This document shows positions 47,992-57,300 of a stretch of 64,000 bases of DNA, piece after piece; within the stretch, counting starts at the first letter, position 1, and each line of letters begins with the position of its first letter. A program made the position numbers and the translations under genes. The DNA comes from Mucilaginibacter flavus. Lineage in GTDB: Bacteria; Bacteroidota; Bacteroidia; Sphingobacteriales; Sphingobacteriaceae. A model generated the notes under the pieces. It ran no database searches and was not told where the DNA came from. It saw only the letters and a list, made by a program, of their open reading frames with translations. Where the stretch lies: the NCBI RefSeq assembly GCF_030409315.1, contig NZ_JAUFPS010000006.1, positions 360-64,359 of the forward strand, given 5' to 3'.

Positions 47992-48648
47992 TTAGGTTAC
48001 ATTAATAATACCGCGTTTGATAGCATAAATTACCAGGCCAACTAAATTTTTCGATCCTGTTTTTTCAAACAGGCGGGCACGGTAACCCTCAACGGTGCGC
48101 ACGCTCAGAAAAATTTTATCAGCAATTTCCTGGTTTGAGCATTCCTGGCAAACCAATTTTAGTACTTCAATTTCGCGTTCGTTTAAATCGGCTTTATTTT
48201 GCGCTATACTTTCGGCATGGTCATTACCTACCAGTTGTTTAATAAGGGTAATGGATAGGTGCTCATTAAAATAAAATCCCTTACTATGCACGGTTGAAAC
48301 AGCCTCAATAATCTCTTCGGGTTCGGCGTTTTTAAGCAGGTAGCCAGATGCGCCGGCTTTCATCATATCAACAATATACTTATCCTCGTTAAACATGGAT
48401 AAGGCCAGTATTTTGATCTTTTTATAATGCTGATGTACAAAGTTGGCGGTTTGTATGCCGTCCATCTCGGGCATTTTTATATCCATCAGCAAAACATCGG
48501 GGGTTTTGGTAGTTAACAACCCCATTAATTCTTTGCCGTTTGATGCCTCTAATATCAGGTCAAAGTCTTCGCAATCTTCTAAGGTGGCTTTTAAACCGTT
48601 CCTGAAAATTTTATGGTCATCTACTATGCCTAACGTAATTTTACCCAT
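47992..48648 (-). CDS. NarL/FixJ-type response regulator
   Basis: A 218-residue response regulator. The receiver domain (about 3-120) has the acidic pair D10/D11, phospho-acceptor D56 in LLMDIKMPEMDG and lysine in the final strand. The C-terminal LuxR HTH (about 150-212) reads LNEREIEVLKLVCQECSNQEIADKIFLSVRTVEGYRARLFEKTG region. It follows its presumed kinase gene by 45 bp on the same strand. The target genes are unknown. Confidence 0.93.
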   Translation of the reverse strand: MGKITLGIVDDHKIFRNGLKATLEDCEDFDLILEASNGKELMGLLTTKTPDVLLMDIKMPEMDGIQTANFVHQHYKKIKILALSMFNEDKYIVDMMKAGASGYLLKNAEPEEIIEAVSTVHSKGFYFNEHLSITLIKQLVGNDHAESIAQNKADLNEREIEVLKLVCQECSNQEIADKIFLSVRTVEGYRARLFEKTGSKNLVGLVIYAIKRGIINVT

Positions 48649-48693
48649 TGATTAACAAATAGTTGAATAAAGATAGTTTTTAATGCTGCAAAA

Positions 48694-49476
48694 CTATACT
48701 ATTTTTAATTTTATCGTAGTGAGCGTACCATTTGAAGGTTTGCTGTAAATACTAATCTGCCCGTTTATAAGCTGCACGCGGCTCTCCAGGTTTTTGATGC
48801 CGAAGCCTTGTTTTACATCGCCCAGGTTAAAGCCAACACCATTATCCTTAAACTCAAGTACCATAAAATCATCTTCCTTTTTAATGGCAAAATGTATAAC
48901 AGTGGCATCAGAGTGTTTAATGGCATTACCAAAAAGTTCCTGGGCTATGCGGTAAAGAGTTACTTCAATATCGGGAGCAAAACGCCTATCGGCCATATTT
49001 TTACTAAACTTCACCTTGATGTGGGTAGATTGTTCCACCTTGTTACCCAGGGCTTCAATGGCCACCAGTAAGCCATAATCGGTAAGTACAGGGGGCAAAA
49101 CGTTGTGGATAATATTGCGGATCTCCTGGATGCATTCATCGGTAAGTTTGCGGGTATCGGCCAGCAGGGGCTGATTGGTATCGCCCCCAAAGTTTTTATC
49201 CAGCCGGTGCAGGTTAAGTTTAATGGCCGATAACACCTGGCCTACACTATCATGTAAGTCTTCGGCCAGGCGTTTGCGTTCGCTTTCCTGCGTTTCAAAA
49301 ACAGCAGCCATCAGATCGCTTTGGCGGGCATCGTGCAAAGTGCGCAGCTCCACCTGGTTACGGATCATTTTACGCTGGTAAATAATCACAAAGAAAAACA
49401 GGCAGGTGATTAATACCACTACCACCAATGTACCTATAATAAGTACCGGGATCAGGTTGTTTTCTGGGGCTTGCAA
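48694..49476 (-). CDS. NarX/DesK-type sensor histidine kinase
   Basis: A 260-residue kinase with one membrane helix (about 9-31) and no periplasmic domain. The HisKA_3 phospho-acceptor H75 lies in ERKRLAEDLHDSVGQ, followed by a HATPase_c domain with ELFGNAIKHSDA (N box) and DNGVGFNLGDVKQGFGIKNL (G boxes). Lack of a sensor domain suggests that it needs a partner for input. The multi-pass protein encoded directly upstream, overlapping by 25 bp, is a good candidate. Confidence 0.9.
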   Translation of the reverse strand: MQAPENNLIPVLIIGTLVVVVLITCLFFFVIIYQRKMIRNQVELRTLHDARQSDLMAAVFETQESERKRLAEDLHDSVGQVLSAIKLNLHRLDKNFGGDTNQPLLADTRKLTDECIQEIRNIIHNVLPPVLTDYGLLVAIEALGNKVEQSTHIKVKFSKNMADRRFAPDIEVTLYRIAQELFGNAIKHSDATVIHFAIKKEDDFMVLEFKDNGVGFNLGDVKQGFGIKNLESRVQLINGQISIYSKPSNGTLTTIKLKIV

Positions 49477-50084
49477 AGTAGTCCTACTGAAAATAGTATG
49501 TTAGCGATAATATTGGTTATGCTGTTAATGATATAATAGTTGGGGCGGTCATCCACAGGGATTTGCGTGAGCAGCATAAATAAAAATATATTTACCGATG
49601 AATAAAAAAGCACCCCGGCATTTATCCAAAACAAGCCCTGTTTTTCAATTTCTACATACTTTAAAGGATTTAAAAGTTGGTAAAAGTAAATCAGCGACAA
49701 TATAATTAAAGATATGCTTAAAGAAGTATTTGAAACTGTAGGATACTCATAGATATTGTTATTAAAGTATAACATTAGCGCAAGCGTTATACCTGCTATA
49801 GCAACGGTAACCTTTTTTAAAACCGGCTTGTGAAAAAGGTAGTAATAGATAAGCGTGAAAAAGAACAACGATACCAAAACATTTAAATGAAATATAGGCA
49901 TGTTATTCTTTGTCCCATTTTTAGCCATTAGCCACGTAATAGGATCAAAAGTGCAGGATATGAGAAAATATAATGCCGAAATCTTTAATACTTTGTCAAG
50001 CCGCTTATAATTTACAAGAGCGGCAAGAACAGGTAAAAATCCCGAAGCCGAAGAAGCTATATCTAATGTAAGTGCTAATGACAT
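49452..50084 (-). CDS. Multi-pass membrane protein, possible sensor partner of the kinase
   Basis: A 210-residue hydrophobic protein with about six to seven helices and short loops. No known motif. Its 3' end overlaps the kinase start by 25 bp, so both are translated from one message. The kinase lacks a sensory domain, and the tight coupling suggests that this protein may provide signal input, which is inference. I do not recognise the family. Confidence 0.72.
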   Translation of the reverse strand: MSLALTLDIASSASGFLPVLAALVNYKRLDKVLKISALYFLISCTFDPITWLMAKNGTKNNMPIFHLNVLVSLFFFTLIYYYLFHKPVLKKVTVAIAGITLALMLYFNNNIYEYPTVSNTSLSISLIILSLIYFYQLLNPLKYVEIEKQGLFWINAGVLFYSSVNIFLFMLLTQIPVDDRPNYYIINSITNIIANILFSVGLLCKPQKTT

Positions 50085-50102
50085 TGGAGGCAGTACTATC
50101 GC

Positions 50103-50594
50103 TTAGCTTGATAACACATTTTTAGGACAGCCTTCGGAGCCTGGACAAGGATGTGATTGATTACCAACAATGTTATCCGAGCCATCAGTCGGGGCCACCA
50201 TGCTAAAAGTGCGTACCTCTGTTGAAACGGCGGCAACTTCTGGTTTAGCATCTCCCGGCAATTGGTCGTGCCCGCTGGCAGCTACTCCGGTAATTACAAA
50301 ACGTTTTTCGCCGTCGGCATTGGCTACTACACTAATAAAGAAATTACCAACTGATACCCAAAATTTTTGCCAACCGGTAAGGTGTTGTTTATTGGCGTAA
50401 TAAATACGGATGCCCAAACAGCCATCCTGCGCTAATATGGTTTTTAAAATTTTTTGTCCGAAAAATTGCGATACTACACCGTTTGGGTGGCGGTGGCGGT
50501 GGTTTTTTGTCCAGGCGGCGGCAAGTTCAAGATCGATGGCGGCACCTTCATCTCCGGTGATCGGATCAGCGCTTCGTGTTGGTTTAGTTTCCAT
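50103..50594 (-). CDS. Uncharacterised soluble protein of a Bacteroidota-specific family
   Basis: A 163-residue protein. Recognisable conserved stretches are ITGDEGAAIDLELAAAWTKNHRHRHPN (first 12-38) and FFGQKILKTILAQDGCLGIRIYYA (about 44-67). These recur in many Bacteroidota proteins without known function; the motif ILAQ-GC-GIRIYYA is especially constant. The C-terminus holds a cysteine pair (CPGSEGCP). No signal peptide. It lies 18 bp ahead of the multi-pass membrane-protein gene on the same strand, a neighbour arrangement I associate with this family. Function unknown. Confidence 0.72.
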   Translation of the reverse strand: METKPTRSADPITGDEGAAIDLELAAAWTKNHRHRHPNGVVSQFFGQKILKTILAQDGCLGIRIYYANKQHLTGWQKFWVSVGNFFISVVANADGEKRFVITGVAASGHDQLPGDAKPEVAAVSTEVRTFSMVAPTDGSDNIVGNQSHPCPGSEGCPKNVLSS

Positions 50595-50982
50595 GTTTGA
50601 GTTTAATGTAGAGGGTTAGGAATTAGTTGGCTAAAACTAAGACTAATATGTTGTTATTTCAACAGGGTAAAAAGTTTTATAAAAACTCAAAATGTCATTC
50701 GTTTTTTATAACAAGCTCATTTATAGTGCATAATAATTATTCATGTTTTTTTCACCGGGTGTATTTCGCGTATTTCTACGCAAGCGAATCTGTAGTAGTA
50801 CGTTTTTATTCGCGTACAACTACAAGCTATAAAACAGTAGTAGCCCCGTTGCTTAGCCCCCTTTTTAAGTAAACCTTTGACATAACAAAACAGCACGTCA
50901 AATACCTGTGTGGCAAACTGTTATGGAGAATGCCAAAAATCCATTTTCAAAGAGTAGGCAAAAAATTATAAATCAAAAACCT
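50595..50982. other. Gene-free spacer between two divergent uncharacterised genes
   Basis: An 81-codon plus-strand frame at 50627 has atypical composition (many Phe, Ser and Tyr) and no start signals, so it is not annotated. No hairpin or repeat stands out. The spacer must hold the promoters of both flanking genes. Confidence 0.5.
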
Positions 50983-52851
50983 ATGAGCTACATTATTAAA
51001 GGCAACCTGCGTGGTTTGCTATGTTCTGATTGTGAAATTCCAGTATCGGGCACTTCCGTAAAAATTTATAAACCATTTGATAGGGCCAACGAAACCCGCC
51101 TTGCCGTGGCCGATGCCAAACAAACGTTTCACCAGGTGAGCGATGCCGAACTGAAGGAAAAAGAAAAATCGCTGCTTGCCGAAGCGCGCCTGCAGGATAA
51201 CGGCGACTTTGTGATCAGCATCGACGAAAAAGCCGGCTACGATGGCGGGGCTTTAGATGTGGATTGGTATTGCGGCAACACGCCAGTTAAAGTTGGGCCG
51301 CCGGCACCCAAAAAAGACCTGTCGCTGCAATTTCATATTACCACATTGCAACCCCTGTACAAACAAAACGAAAACGGCGGGTACCTTGCCTTTTTTGAAT
51401 ATAAAATAGATTCCAAATGGTTTTGCCGCATCTTAACCTTGTTAGATATCTGGGTGGTTTGCGGCATTGTGGCCGATTGCGAAACCAAAAAACCGATTGC
51501 GGGCGTAAAGGTTTTTGCCTATGATGTCGACCTGATCCAGGATGACTCATTGGGTAACGCTTACACCGATGGCAACGGCAAATTTATTATCGTTTATCCT
51601 GGCGCCAATTTCAGACAAACACTGCTTTCGCCGTTTTTAAATGTAGAGTGGCCCGCCGGCCCCGATTATTATTTCAGGGTTGAATCATCATCGGGCACCG
51701 TACTGCTACAGGAAGATCGTACTCGCGGTCGGCAAACCGACAGGCATAACGCCCATAACTGTTTTTGTGTAAAATTGTGTATTAAAGATGGTGGCATTTA
51801 TACCCATGATGTGCCCTGGTTTACCTCGGTAGGTAATTTCAGCATTACCTCAGATATTGACGCCGGCGGCAAAACATTACTTACTAAATTTGGAGCCGGC
51901 GGCACTGGTTTCGGCTTTTTTGGCTCGGTAAAGCTTGGCGGCTATGCAACCAAAAAAGTGCCTACAGCACCTGCGAGCGCTCTATATTATCGCTTTTTAT
52001 ACTCGTTAGATAATGTAACCTTTAACCCGGTTACTACCGCGCAAATGGAAGGTACCGCCCTTAAAGTTGCTACCCGGCAAATTACCTGGAACGGCACAAC
52101 CGCGTTTCAGGATGTGGTGATAGATATTAACCAGCCGGCCTCTGTAGCCGATAGCGTACCGGCAGATAATTTCCCTAATCCTATCCCGGATCATGTACTG
52201 CACCCCGATGCCAACGGATGGGTGAGGGTTGATCAGCCGGCTTTGGATAATGGCTTTTACGGCTCGTTATTTTACCTGAACACCAACACCATCATCGGCG
52301 GCGGTGACGCCAGCGTGGGGTCAACCGCCGGGCATTTTGTAACCGGACCAAATCAGAAAAATGGCCAAATGTTATACATACAATTTCAAACTACCGATGA
52401 TCCCGCAAACCCTGCATCTACCCACCTTAACACCCAATCGCTTATCGGCAAAATATATGTAAACAACTGGAACGAAGTTAGCCTGCTTAAACTGGAAGAA
52501 TTGTTTGCCAACGGAGGCAGTGGCTGTACACCTGTAAAAACACAAGCTCATGTTGATTTTACGGTAGACCATGAACTGATCAATGCCTGGAATGTGGGGA
52601 TCTGGTCAAACGCTATCGGCAGCGTATCCGGCTTACCGTCGGAGAGTAATAGCATGGCCCCGGTAAGCTCGGCAAGGGGAGCAGGTTATATTCTGGACCT
52701 AACCGCGCCGGCGCCTTATATTTTAACTCCGCCCTACAGTACCCCATGGCCATCATGCGCTTACAGTTTAACACTAAATACCCAACGCAAACTAACCACC
52801 GGCGAATACAACGACCAGGTTAAAACTAACCAGGTTATATTTTGCAAATAG
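50983..52851 (+). CDS. Large uncharacterised protein with carboxypeptidase-regulatory-like beta domains
   Basis: A 622-residue protein starting at MSYIIKGNLRG; in-frame GTG (50908) and ATG (50923) codons would extend it by 20-25 poorly conserved residues. Two segments resemble beta-sandwich domains of the CarboxypepD_reg/transthyretin type. One is ADCETKKPIAGVKVFAYDVD, followed by GNAYTDGNGKFIIVYPG (about 166-205); the other is the N-terminal GNLRGLLCSDCEIPVSGTSVKIYKP. The C-terminal third is polar and repetitive in Asn, Pro and Ser. No signal peptide is evident, which is odd for such domains. It is not recognised. A structural or secreted-toxin-like role cannot be judged. Confidence 0.72.
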   Translation: MSYIIKGNLRGLLCSDCEIPVSGTSVKIYKPFDRANETRLAVADAKQTFHQVSDAELKEKEKSLLAEARLQDNGDFVISIDEKAGYDGGALDVDWYCGNTPVKVGPPAPKKDLSLQFHITTLQPLYKQNENGGYLAFFEYKIDSKWFCRILTLLDIWVVCGIVADCETKKPIAGVKVFAYDVDLIQDDSLGNAYTDGNGKFIIVYPGANFRQTLLSPFLNVEWPAGPDYYFRVESSSGTVLLQEDRTRGRQTDRHNAHNCFCVKLCIKDGGIYTHDVPWFTSVGNFSITSDIDAGGKTLLTKFGAGGTGFGFFGSVKLGGYATKKVPTAPASALYYRFLYSLDNVTFNPVTTAQMEGTALKVATRQITWNGTTAFQDVVIDINQPASVADSVPADNFPNPIPDHVLHPDANGWVRVDQPALDNGFYGSLFYLNTNTIIGGGDASVGSTAGHFVTGPNQKNGQMLYIQFQTTDDPANPASTHLNTQSLIGKIYVNNWNEVSLLKLEELFANGGSGCTPVKTQAHVDFTVDHELINAWNVGIWSNAIGSVSGLPSESNSMAPVSSARGAGYILDLTAPAPYILTPPYSTPWPSCAYSLTLNTQRKLTTGEYNDQVKTNQVIFCK

Positions 52852-52870
52852 GGGGGAGAAGAGGCCAAAA

Positions 52871-52983
52871 GCCCCTCTAAATCTCCCCTGAAGGGGAGAC
52901 TTTAAAAAGAAATCGGCCTGTCAGAATTACTGACAGGCCAATTTCTTTTAAATATACAAATCAAAAACTCCCCCTTTAGGGGG
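52871..52983. repeat. CCCCT/AGGGG hairpin repeats flanking the terminator
   Basis: CTCCCCT-GA-AGGGGAG (52883-52898), in the context GCCCCTCTAAATC, is a small hairpin of a common Bacteroidota intergenic repeat. A second C-run/G-run hairpin, CCCCC-TTTA-GGGGG, lies at 52970-52983. Both surround the stronger terminator hairpin. Confidence 0.7.
52905..52949. terminator. Strong bidirectional terminator hairpin
   Basis: GGCCTGTCAG (52915-52924) and CTGACAGGCC (52930-52939) form a perfect 10-bp stem with a 5-nt loop. It is extended by AAAGAAAT/ATTTCTTT, giving a T-run on both strands. It serves the convergent genes at 50983 (+) and 53001 (-). Confidence 0.85.
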
Positions 52984-53000
52984 CAGGGGGGCTTCCTCTA

Positions 53001-53738
53001 CTACTTCTTCATCTGCTTATCCGCAAATGAGAATACTTTTTGTAACAGCGGCGTAGTACGTGCGCCTAAATTCTGGCGGATGTTTAATTCTTCTTTGGCT
53101 ATTTCCACAAATAAACCGTCGATGGCTTTTTGAGTTACGTAGTCGGTAATATCAGGATTGATTTTTGATACAAAGGGTACTTTATTGTAGGCCTGAGCTG
53201 CATCGGTATAGTACTTAGTAGCACCAACCTTGTTTAAGCTTGTTTGGATAACCGGCCTAAACTGGCTTGCCAATTGTATAGTAGTGGTTCTTTTAAAATA
53301 TTGGGTTGCGGCGTCCTGGCTGCCTAACAAAATGTTGGTTACATCCTGTAAGGTCATTTGTTTAATGGCGCCAATAAATATGGGTTTTGCTTTTACCGCG
53401 GCGTCTTCGGCGGCATGGTTAAGGGAAGTAATTACGTTATCGCAAAGGCTACCTAAACCAATATCTCTAAGTGTCCGCTCGGCCTTTTGTGCTTCGGGTG
53501 GAAATAGGATTTTAACTTCGGCATTTTTAAGGAAACCATCAACAGCCGATAATTTATCTGAACTTTTGCCGGTGCCTATTTCCAGTGCTTGTTTCAGACC
53601 GTTGCCTATTTCAAACGTAGTTGGCGTTTTTTGTGCACTTGTTGCGCTTGCAGCGTTGGTTACCTGGTTTAAAGTATCGCAGCTGGTTAGTGTTATAAAT
53701 ACCAACAGCGCTGTTAGTGATAATATTCTTGCTCTCAT
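53001..53738 (-). CDS. DUF4197 lipoprotein
   Basis: A 245-residue protein starting at MRARILSLTALLVF, with a lipobox LTSC (Cys at about 19). The mature part (about 45-240) is a helical DUF4197 domain: GLKQALEIGTGKSSDKLSAVDG, KILFPPEAQKAERTLRDIGLG and DVTNILLGSQDAATQYFKR. The domain's function is unknown. It is probably attached to the outer or inner membrane facing the periplasm. Preceded by the Pit gene on the same strand, with a 40-bp gap. Confidence 0.9.
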   Translation of the reverse strand: MRARILSLTALLVFITLTSCDTLNQVTNAASATSAQKTPTTFEIGNGLKQALEIGTGKSSDKLSAVDGFLKNAEVKILFPPEAQKAERTLRDIGLGSLCDNVITSLNHAAEDAAVKAKPIFIGAIKQMTLQDVTNILLGSQDAATQYFKRTTTIQLASQFRPVIQTSLNKVGATKYYTDAAQAYNKVPFVSKINPDITDYVTQKAIDGLFVEIAKEELNIRQNLGARTTPLLQKVFSFADKQMKK

Positions 53739-53779
53739 AGTGGTTAAAATTAGCAAAAATGCCGTCAACTATCAGGAAA

Positions 53780-54790
53780 TTATCCCAACACTTTCAACAA
53801 GGCAAATACGCCGGCGGCTATTAATGCAGAAATAGGGATAGTGATGATCCAGGCCCAAACCAGGTTAATGGTTACGCCCCAGCGCACTGCCGATACACGT
53901 TTAGTTAAACCAACACCAATAATTGAACCTGTAATAGTATGTGTAGTAGATACCGGGATACCAAAACGCTCGGTTATAAAAAGGGTTATCGCACCTGCGG
54001 TTTCGGCACTTACACCTTCCAACGGCGTTACCTTGGTAATTTTTGAACCCATGGTTTTAACAATTTTCCAACCACCACTCATGGTGCCGGCGGCTATAGC
54101 GGTGTAGCAAGCCAAGGGAATCCAATCTGGCATGGCCGCACCCGCGTGAATTACTTTTCCGGCTATCAGGGTTACGTATAAAATACCCATTACTTTTTGA
54201 GCATCGTTACCACCGTGGGCGAAACTTAGTGCAGCGGCCGATACCAATTGTAATCTTTTAAACCAACGCTCGGCAGTTGCCGGCCTGGCTCTTTTGCAGA
54301 TATTTAATATTAAAATGGTTACAATGTAAGCAATCACCAAACCTATAAAAGGTGCTAATACAATGTAAGCTATAATGGTAAGCACGTATTGCATTTGAAT
54401 AGCGTGCAGGGCATTTGCACCCATATATAAGGCATTTGTCATCCCGGCACCAGCAAAACCGCCAATAAGGGTGTGTGACGAGCTTGAAGGGATACCAAAC
54501 CACCAGGTAATTAAATTCCAGCTGATGGCGGCAACCAGGCCGGCCAATATAACATGCAGTGTAACGTAATGCTCCAATACAATTTTAGAAACGGTGTTGG
54601 CTACTTTATGGTCCTTAATAAAGAAATAAGCGGCAAAGTTAAATACGGCTGCCATAAGCACAGCCTGGAAAGGCGTTAATACTTTTGTTGATACGATGGT
54701 TGCAATAGAGTTTGCAGCATCATGAAAACCATTGGTATAATCAAATATCAGCGCAAGTAAAACAATAACAACAAGTAGGGAGGTAACCAT
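53780..54790 (-). CDS. Pit-family low-affinity inorganic phosphate transporter
   Basis: A 336-residue transporter with about 10 helices. The duplicated Pit signature is present: DYTNGFHDAANSIATIVSTKVLTP (about 17-40) and, in the second half, SFAHGGNDAQKVMGI (about 198-212). GIPSSSSHTLIGGFAGAGM and GIPVSTTHTITGSIIGVG are further family blocks. Imports phosphate with cations. It is encoded directly after a DUF47 protein, its usual partner. Confidence 0.94.
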   Translation of the reverse strand: MVTSLLVVIVLLALIFDYTNGFHDAANSIATIVSTKVLTPFQAVLMAAVFNFAAYFFIKDHKVANTVSKIVLEHYVTLHVILAGLVAAISWNLITWWFGIPSSSSHTLIGGFAGAGMTNALYMGANALHAIQMQYVLTIIAYIVLAPFIGLVIAYIVTILILNICKRARPATAERWFKRLQLVSAAALSFAHGGNDAQKVMGILYVTLIAGKVIHAGAAMPDWIPLACYTAIAAGTMSGGWKIVKTMGSKITKVTPLEGVSAETAGAITLFITERFGIPVSTTHTITGSIIGVGLTKRVSAVRWGVTINLVWAWIITIPISALIAAGVFALLKVLG

Positions 54791-54810
54791 TTAGTGATGA
54801 TTAGGTATGC

Positions 54811-55461
54811 TTAAGCGTTTTTAACTAATATTGATTCCATTACATTAGCCGCGTCTTCGCACATATCTGTAGCTGTTTCAAGGGCAGCAAGGATCTCTTT
54901 ATATTTAATCAGGCGGATAGCGTCTTTCTCATACAGGAACAAATCGGCAACGGCACGATCAAATACATAGTCGGCCTGGTTTTCAACACTGTTAATCCTG
55001 ATGCATGAATCAGCAATGTTACGCACGTTGCGCAAATCTTTTAACTCGCGTACAGCCTTCTCCAAATCAACGCTGGCCTGCAATATCAGGTCAGATAGCT
55101 TGCGGATGTGCTCATTAAAATCATCAATTTTATATAGGCTCATGCGGTTTGCTGCACCTTGTATATAATCGGCAACATCATCAATAGCGGTAGCTAAAGC
55201 GTGTATATCTTCGCGATCAAAGGGCGTAATGAAGTTTTTGCCCAGTTCAAGGTAAATCTGGTGGGTAAGTTCATCGCCTTTATTTTCCAGCTTATCAATT
55301 TGTTTGAACAACTCCTCGCGGGTAGCCTCGTTATTGGAGTTTACTGCTTCAACCAATACAGTACCCATAGTTACCACATTGCTTGCTGCCTGTTCAAATA
55401 AAGGAAAAAAAATCTTTTTGTCCTTAGGTACAAAGTATTGAAAAATGCTGTTTAATGACAT
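54811..55461 (-). CDS. DUF47/PhoU-like regulator of Pit
   Basis: A 216-residue, all-helical, PhoU-like protein (TIGR00153 type). EQAASNVVTMGTVLVEAVNS, KLENKGDELTHQIYLELGKNFITPFDREDIHALATAIDDVADYI are family blocks; the acidic EDIxxLxxxxDDVxD segment binds metals in PhoU proteins. It is found with pit genes in many bacteria and probably adjusts transport. It is 20 bp ahead of the Pit gene and 47 bp after the kinase. Confidence 0.92.
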   Translation of the reverse strand: MSLNSIFQYFVPKDKKIFFPLFEQAASNVVTMGTVLVEAVNSNNEATREELFKQIDKLENKGDELTHQIYLELGKNFITPFDREDIHALATAIDDVADYIQGAANRMSLYKIDDFNEHIRKLSDLILQASVDLEKAVRELKDLRNVRNIADSCIRINSVENQADYVFDRAVADLFLYEKDAIRLIKYKEILAALETATDMCEDAANVMESILVKNA

Positions 55462-55508
55462 GTTGCTTAAAATTGGTGTAAAGGTACGGTTGCTATGTTA
55501 AATTAATG

Positions 55509-56573
55509 TTAACTTTTTAACACTGGTATATTGGGGAAAGGTAAATTTTGTTTTGCTTTTTGCAAAGTAAATCCGAAAGTTGATCCCAATCCCTCGGTAC
55601 TACGTACATTAATGGTTTGCTGGTGGGCTTCAATAATGTGTTTTACAATAGCCAACCCCAAACCCGAGCCGCCGATTTGCCTTGAACGGCTGCTATCGGT
55701 ACGGTAAAAACGCTCAAACAAACGTGGCAGAAATTTTTCTTCAATGCCAATACCATCATCGGTGACCTCAACCAAAACCTGGTCGTCAAGTACAAAAAGG
55801 CTTAATGAAGTGTTGCCTTCTTCTTTACCGTATTTAAATGAGTTATCTATCAGGTTTACCAATACCTGGCGTATTTTCTCCCTATCGGCATAAACAACAA
55901 TACTTTCATCGTATTTCTGCTTAAAAATAAGCTTGATCTTGTACTGCTTACCTTTAATCTCTAACGATTCAAATACCTCTTTGATGAGGTCATTAATCTT
56001 AAATTTGGTGTAATTGATAGGTATCTCGCCCGATTCTAATTTCGAGATCTCATCCAGGTCCTTAATCAGGTAGCTTAATCGATCCACATTTTTTGAAGCT
56101 TTCTCTAAAAACTGCCTGGCCATTTCGCGGTCTTCAAAATCATCGTCCTGCAGGGCCTCTATGTACCCCTGGATAGCGAAAAGCGGCGTTTTAAATTCGT
56201 GCGAGATGTTTGATAAAAAGTCCCTGCGGAATTTTTCCTGCTTTTTAAGATCATCAATCTCCGATTTTTTTTGCTTGGCCCATTCTTTTACTTCCTGCTC
56301 CACATCATCAATAGGGTTAGCACTAATGTGCTCGCCAAGGGCATCGCGTAAATCACGTCCCAACTTAAGGTTGTGGATTAGTTTATAAATAAGCTTTATG
56401 CGCGAGTAAATGTATTTTTCGATGAGGTAATAAAATACGAAGTAGCTTACAGCGAGGGTTGCCGTAAACGTAATCATTACATCGTACCATTTATGCTGAA
56501 AGTAAAAGTTTACTGCCGATAGGGTTACAGCTACACCCAAAGCAGTGGTTAAAACCAAAACACGCAAATTCAT
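55509..56573 (-). CDS. PhoR-like sensor histidine kinase
   Basis: A 354-residue kinase with two N-terminal membrane helices (about 5-24 and 32-52) and a very short periplasmic loop. A juxtamembrane coiled stretch is followed by a HisKA domain with H125 in FLSNISHEFKTPL and HATPase_c (LVNLIDNSFKYG, DDGIGIEEKFLPRLFERFYR, GGSGLGLAIVKHI). The absence of a large sensor loop and the Pit/DUF47 neighbours support PhoR identity. The response regulator gene is not adjacent. Confidence 0.88.
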   Translation of the reverse strand: MNLRVLVLTTALGVAVTLSAVNFYFQHKWYDVMITFTATLAVSYFVFYYLIEKYIYSRIKLIYKLIHNLKLGRDLRDALGEHISANPIDDVEQEVKEWAKQKKSEIDDLKKQEKFRRDFLSNISHEFKTPLFAIQGYIEALQDDDFEDREMARQFLEKASKNVDRLSYLIKDLDEISKLESGEIPINYTKFKINDLIKEVFESLEIKGKQYKIKLIFKQKYDESIVVYADREKIRQVLVNLIDNSFKYGKEEGNTSLSLFVLDDQVLVEVTDDGIGIEEKFLPRLFERFYRTDSSRSRQIGGSGLGLAIVKHIIEAHQQTINVRSTEGLGSTFGFTLQKAKQNLPFPNIPVLKS

Positions 56574-56583
56574 AATCGTAAAG

Positions 56584-57282
56584 CTACGATTTATAGATCA
56601 CTAAAGTCCACCGGAATGGCCAGTTCCATGTTAAATTAAAGTTATCAATTTGTGCTTTTTTAAGTAAGGTTAACAACTCTGCTCTTTTAAAGCTGCGCTT
56701 TACTGATAAAGGACCATCAACCCGCACCATTTTATTGCGGGTTAAAACATGCGTAATAAAAATAACAGCGTAGTACAATACCCAGTGCCGGTGCAAATCG
56801 GTAATGATGATTCCCTTGCGAGCCTTGCTGTACATGTTTTGAATAAGCCTTATCCAATTTTCATCATCAAAATGATGGGTAAATAAACTGCTGATGATGA
56901 TATCGTGTTCCGGGACTTTACCAACCTCGTTAATTACATCGGCTTGTATATAACTGATATTGCTAAACCCTTCAGATGCTTGTCGGGCGAATTTAACAGC
57001 AGCCGGCGCCGCGTCGACCCCGTTAAGCTGTAGCTCCATTTGGTTTTGCGAGGCCCATTTGGCTATGGCTATTAAAGAATCGCCGCCGCCACAGCCCCAA
57101 TCACTAACTGTGTATCCGTTTTTTACCGGGAACTTTTTAAGATCGTTCACCAGGTTTTTATGGCCGCCAAACCAGGAATTTACTTTGCCAAGGCCTTCCA
57201 GTACGGGCGCTATTTCGGCATCGGGCAGCGTAAAATCGTCCATAATCTCGGCGTCGAAAACGCGGGTAGTTAAATTCGGCAT
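56584..57282 (-). CDS. SAM-dependent methyltransferase of the type III PKS cluster
   Basis: A 232-residue class I methyltransferase, taken to start at MPNLTTRVFD; a TTG six codons earlier is less likely. SAM motif I is VSDWGCGGGDSLIAIA (about 54-69), the acidic strand end is LNGVDAAPAAV and the post-motif is HDIIISSLFTHHFDDE. It follows the flavoprotein gene by 18 bp. In the SrsABC pathway of Streptomyces griseus the equivalent enzyme methylates an alkylresorcinol. A similar role is inferred here. It ends only 10 bp before the PhoR-like kinase start. Confidence 0.88.
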   Translation of the reverse strand: MPNLTTRVFDAEIMDDFTLPDAEIAPVLEGLGKVNSWFGGHKNLVNDLKKFPVKNGYTVSDWGCGGGDSLIAIAKWASQNQMELQLNGVDAAPAAVKFARQASEGFSNISYIQADVINEVGKVPEHDIIISSLFTHHFDDENWIRLIQNMYSKARKGIIITDLHRHWVLYYAVIFITHVLTRNKMVRVDGPLSVKRSFKRAELLTLLKKAQIDNFNLTWNWPFRWTLVIYKS

Positions 57283-57300
57283 AATTGAAATACGCCCCAA

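Noticed and set aside
50627..50872. 81-codon frame in the spacer before the 622-residue protein
   Set aside because: Unusual aromatic and Ser-rich composition, no ribosome-binding site, no similarity to known proteins.
53230..53835. 201-codon plus-strand frame opposite DUF4197
   Set aside because: Antisense shadow of a lipoprotein gene with clear signal peptide and domain.
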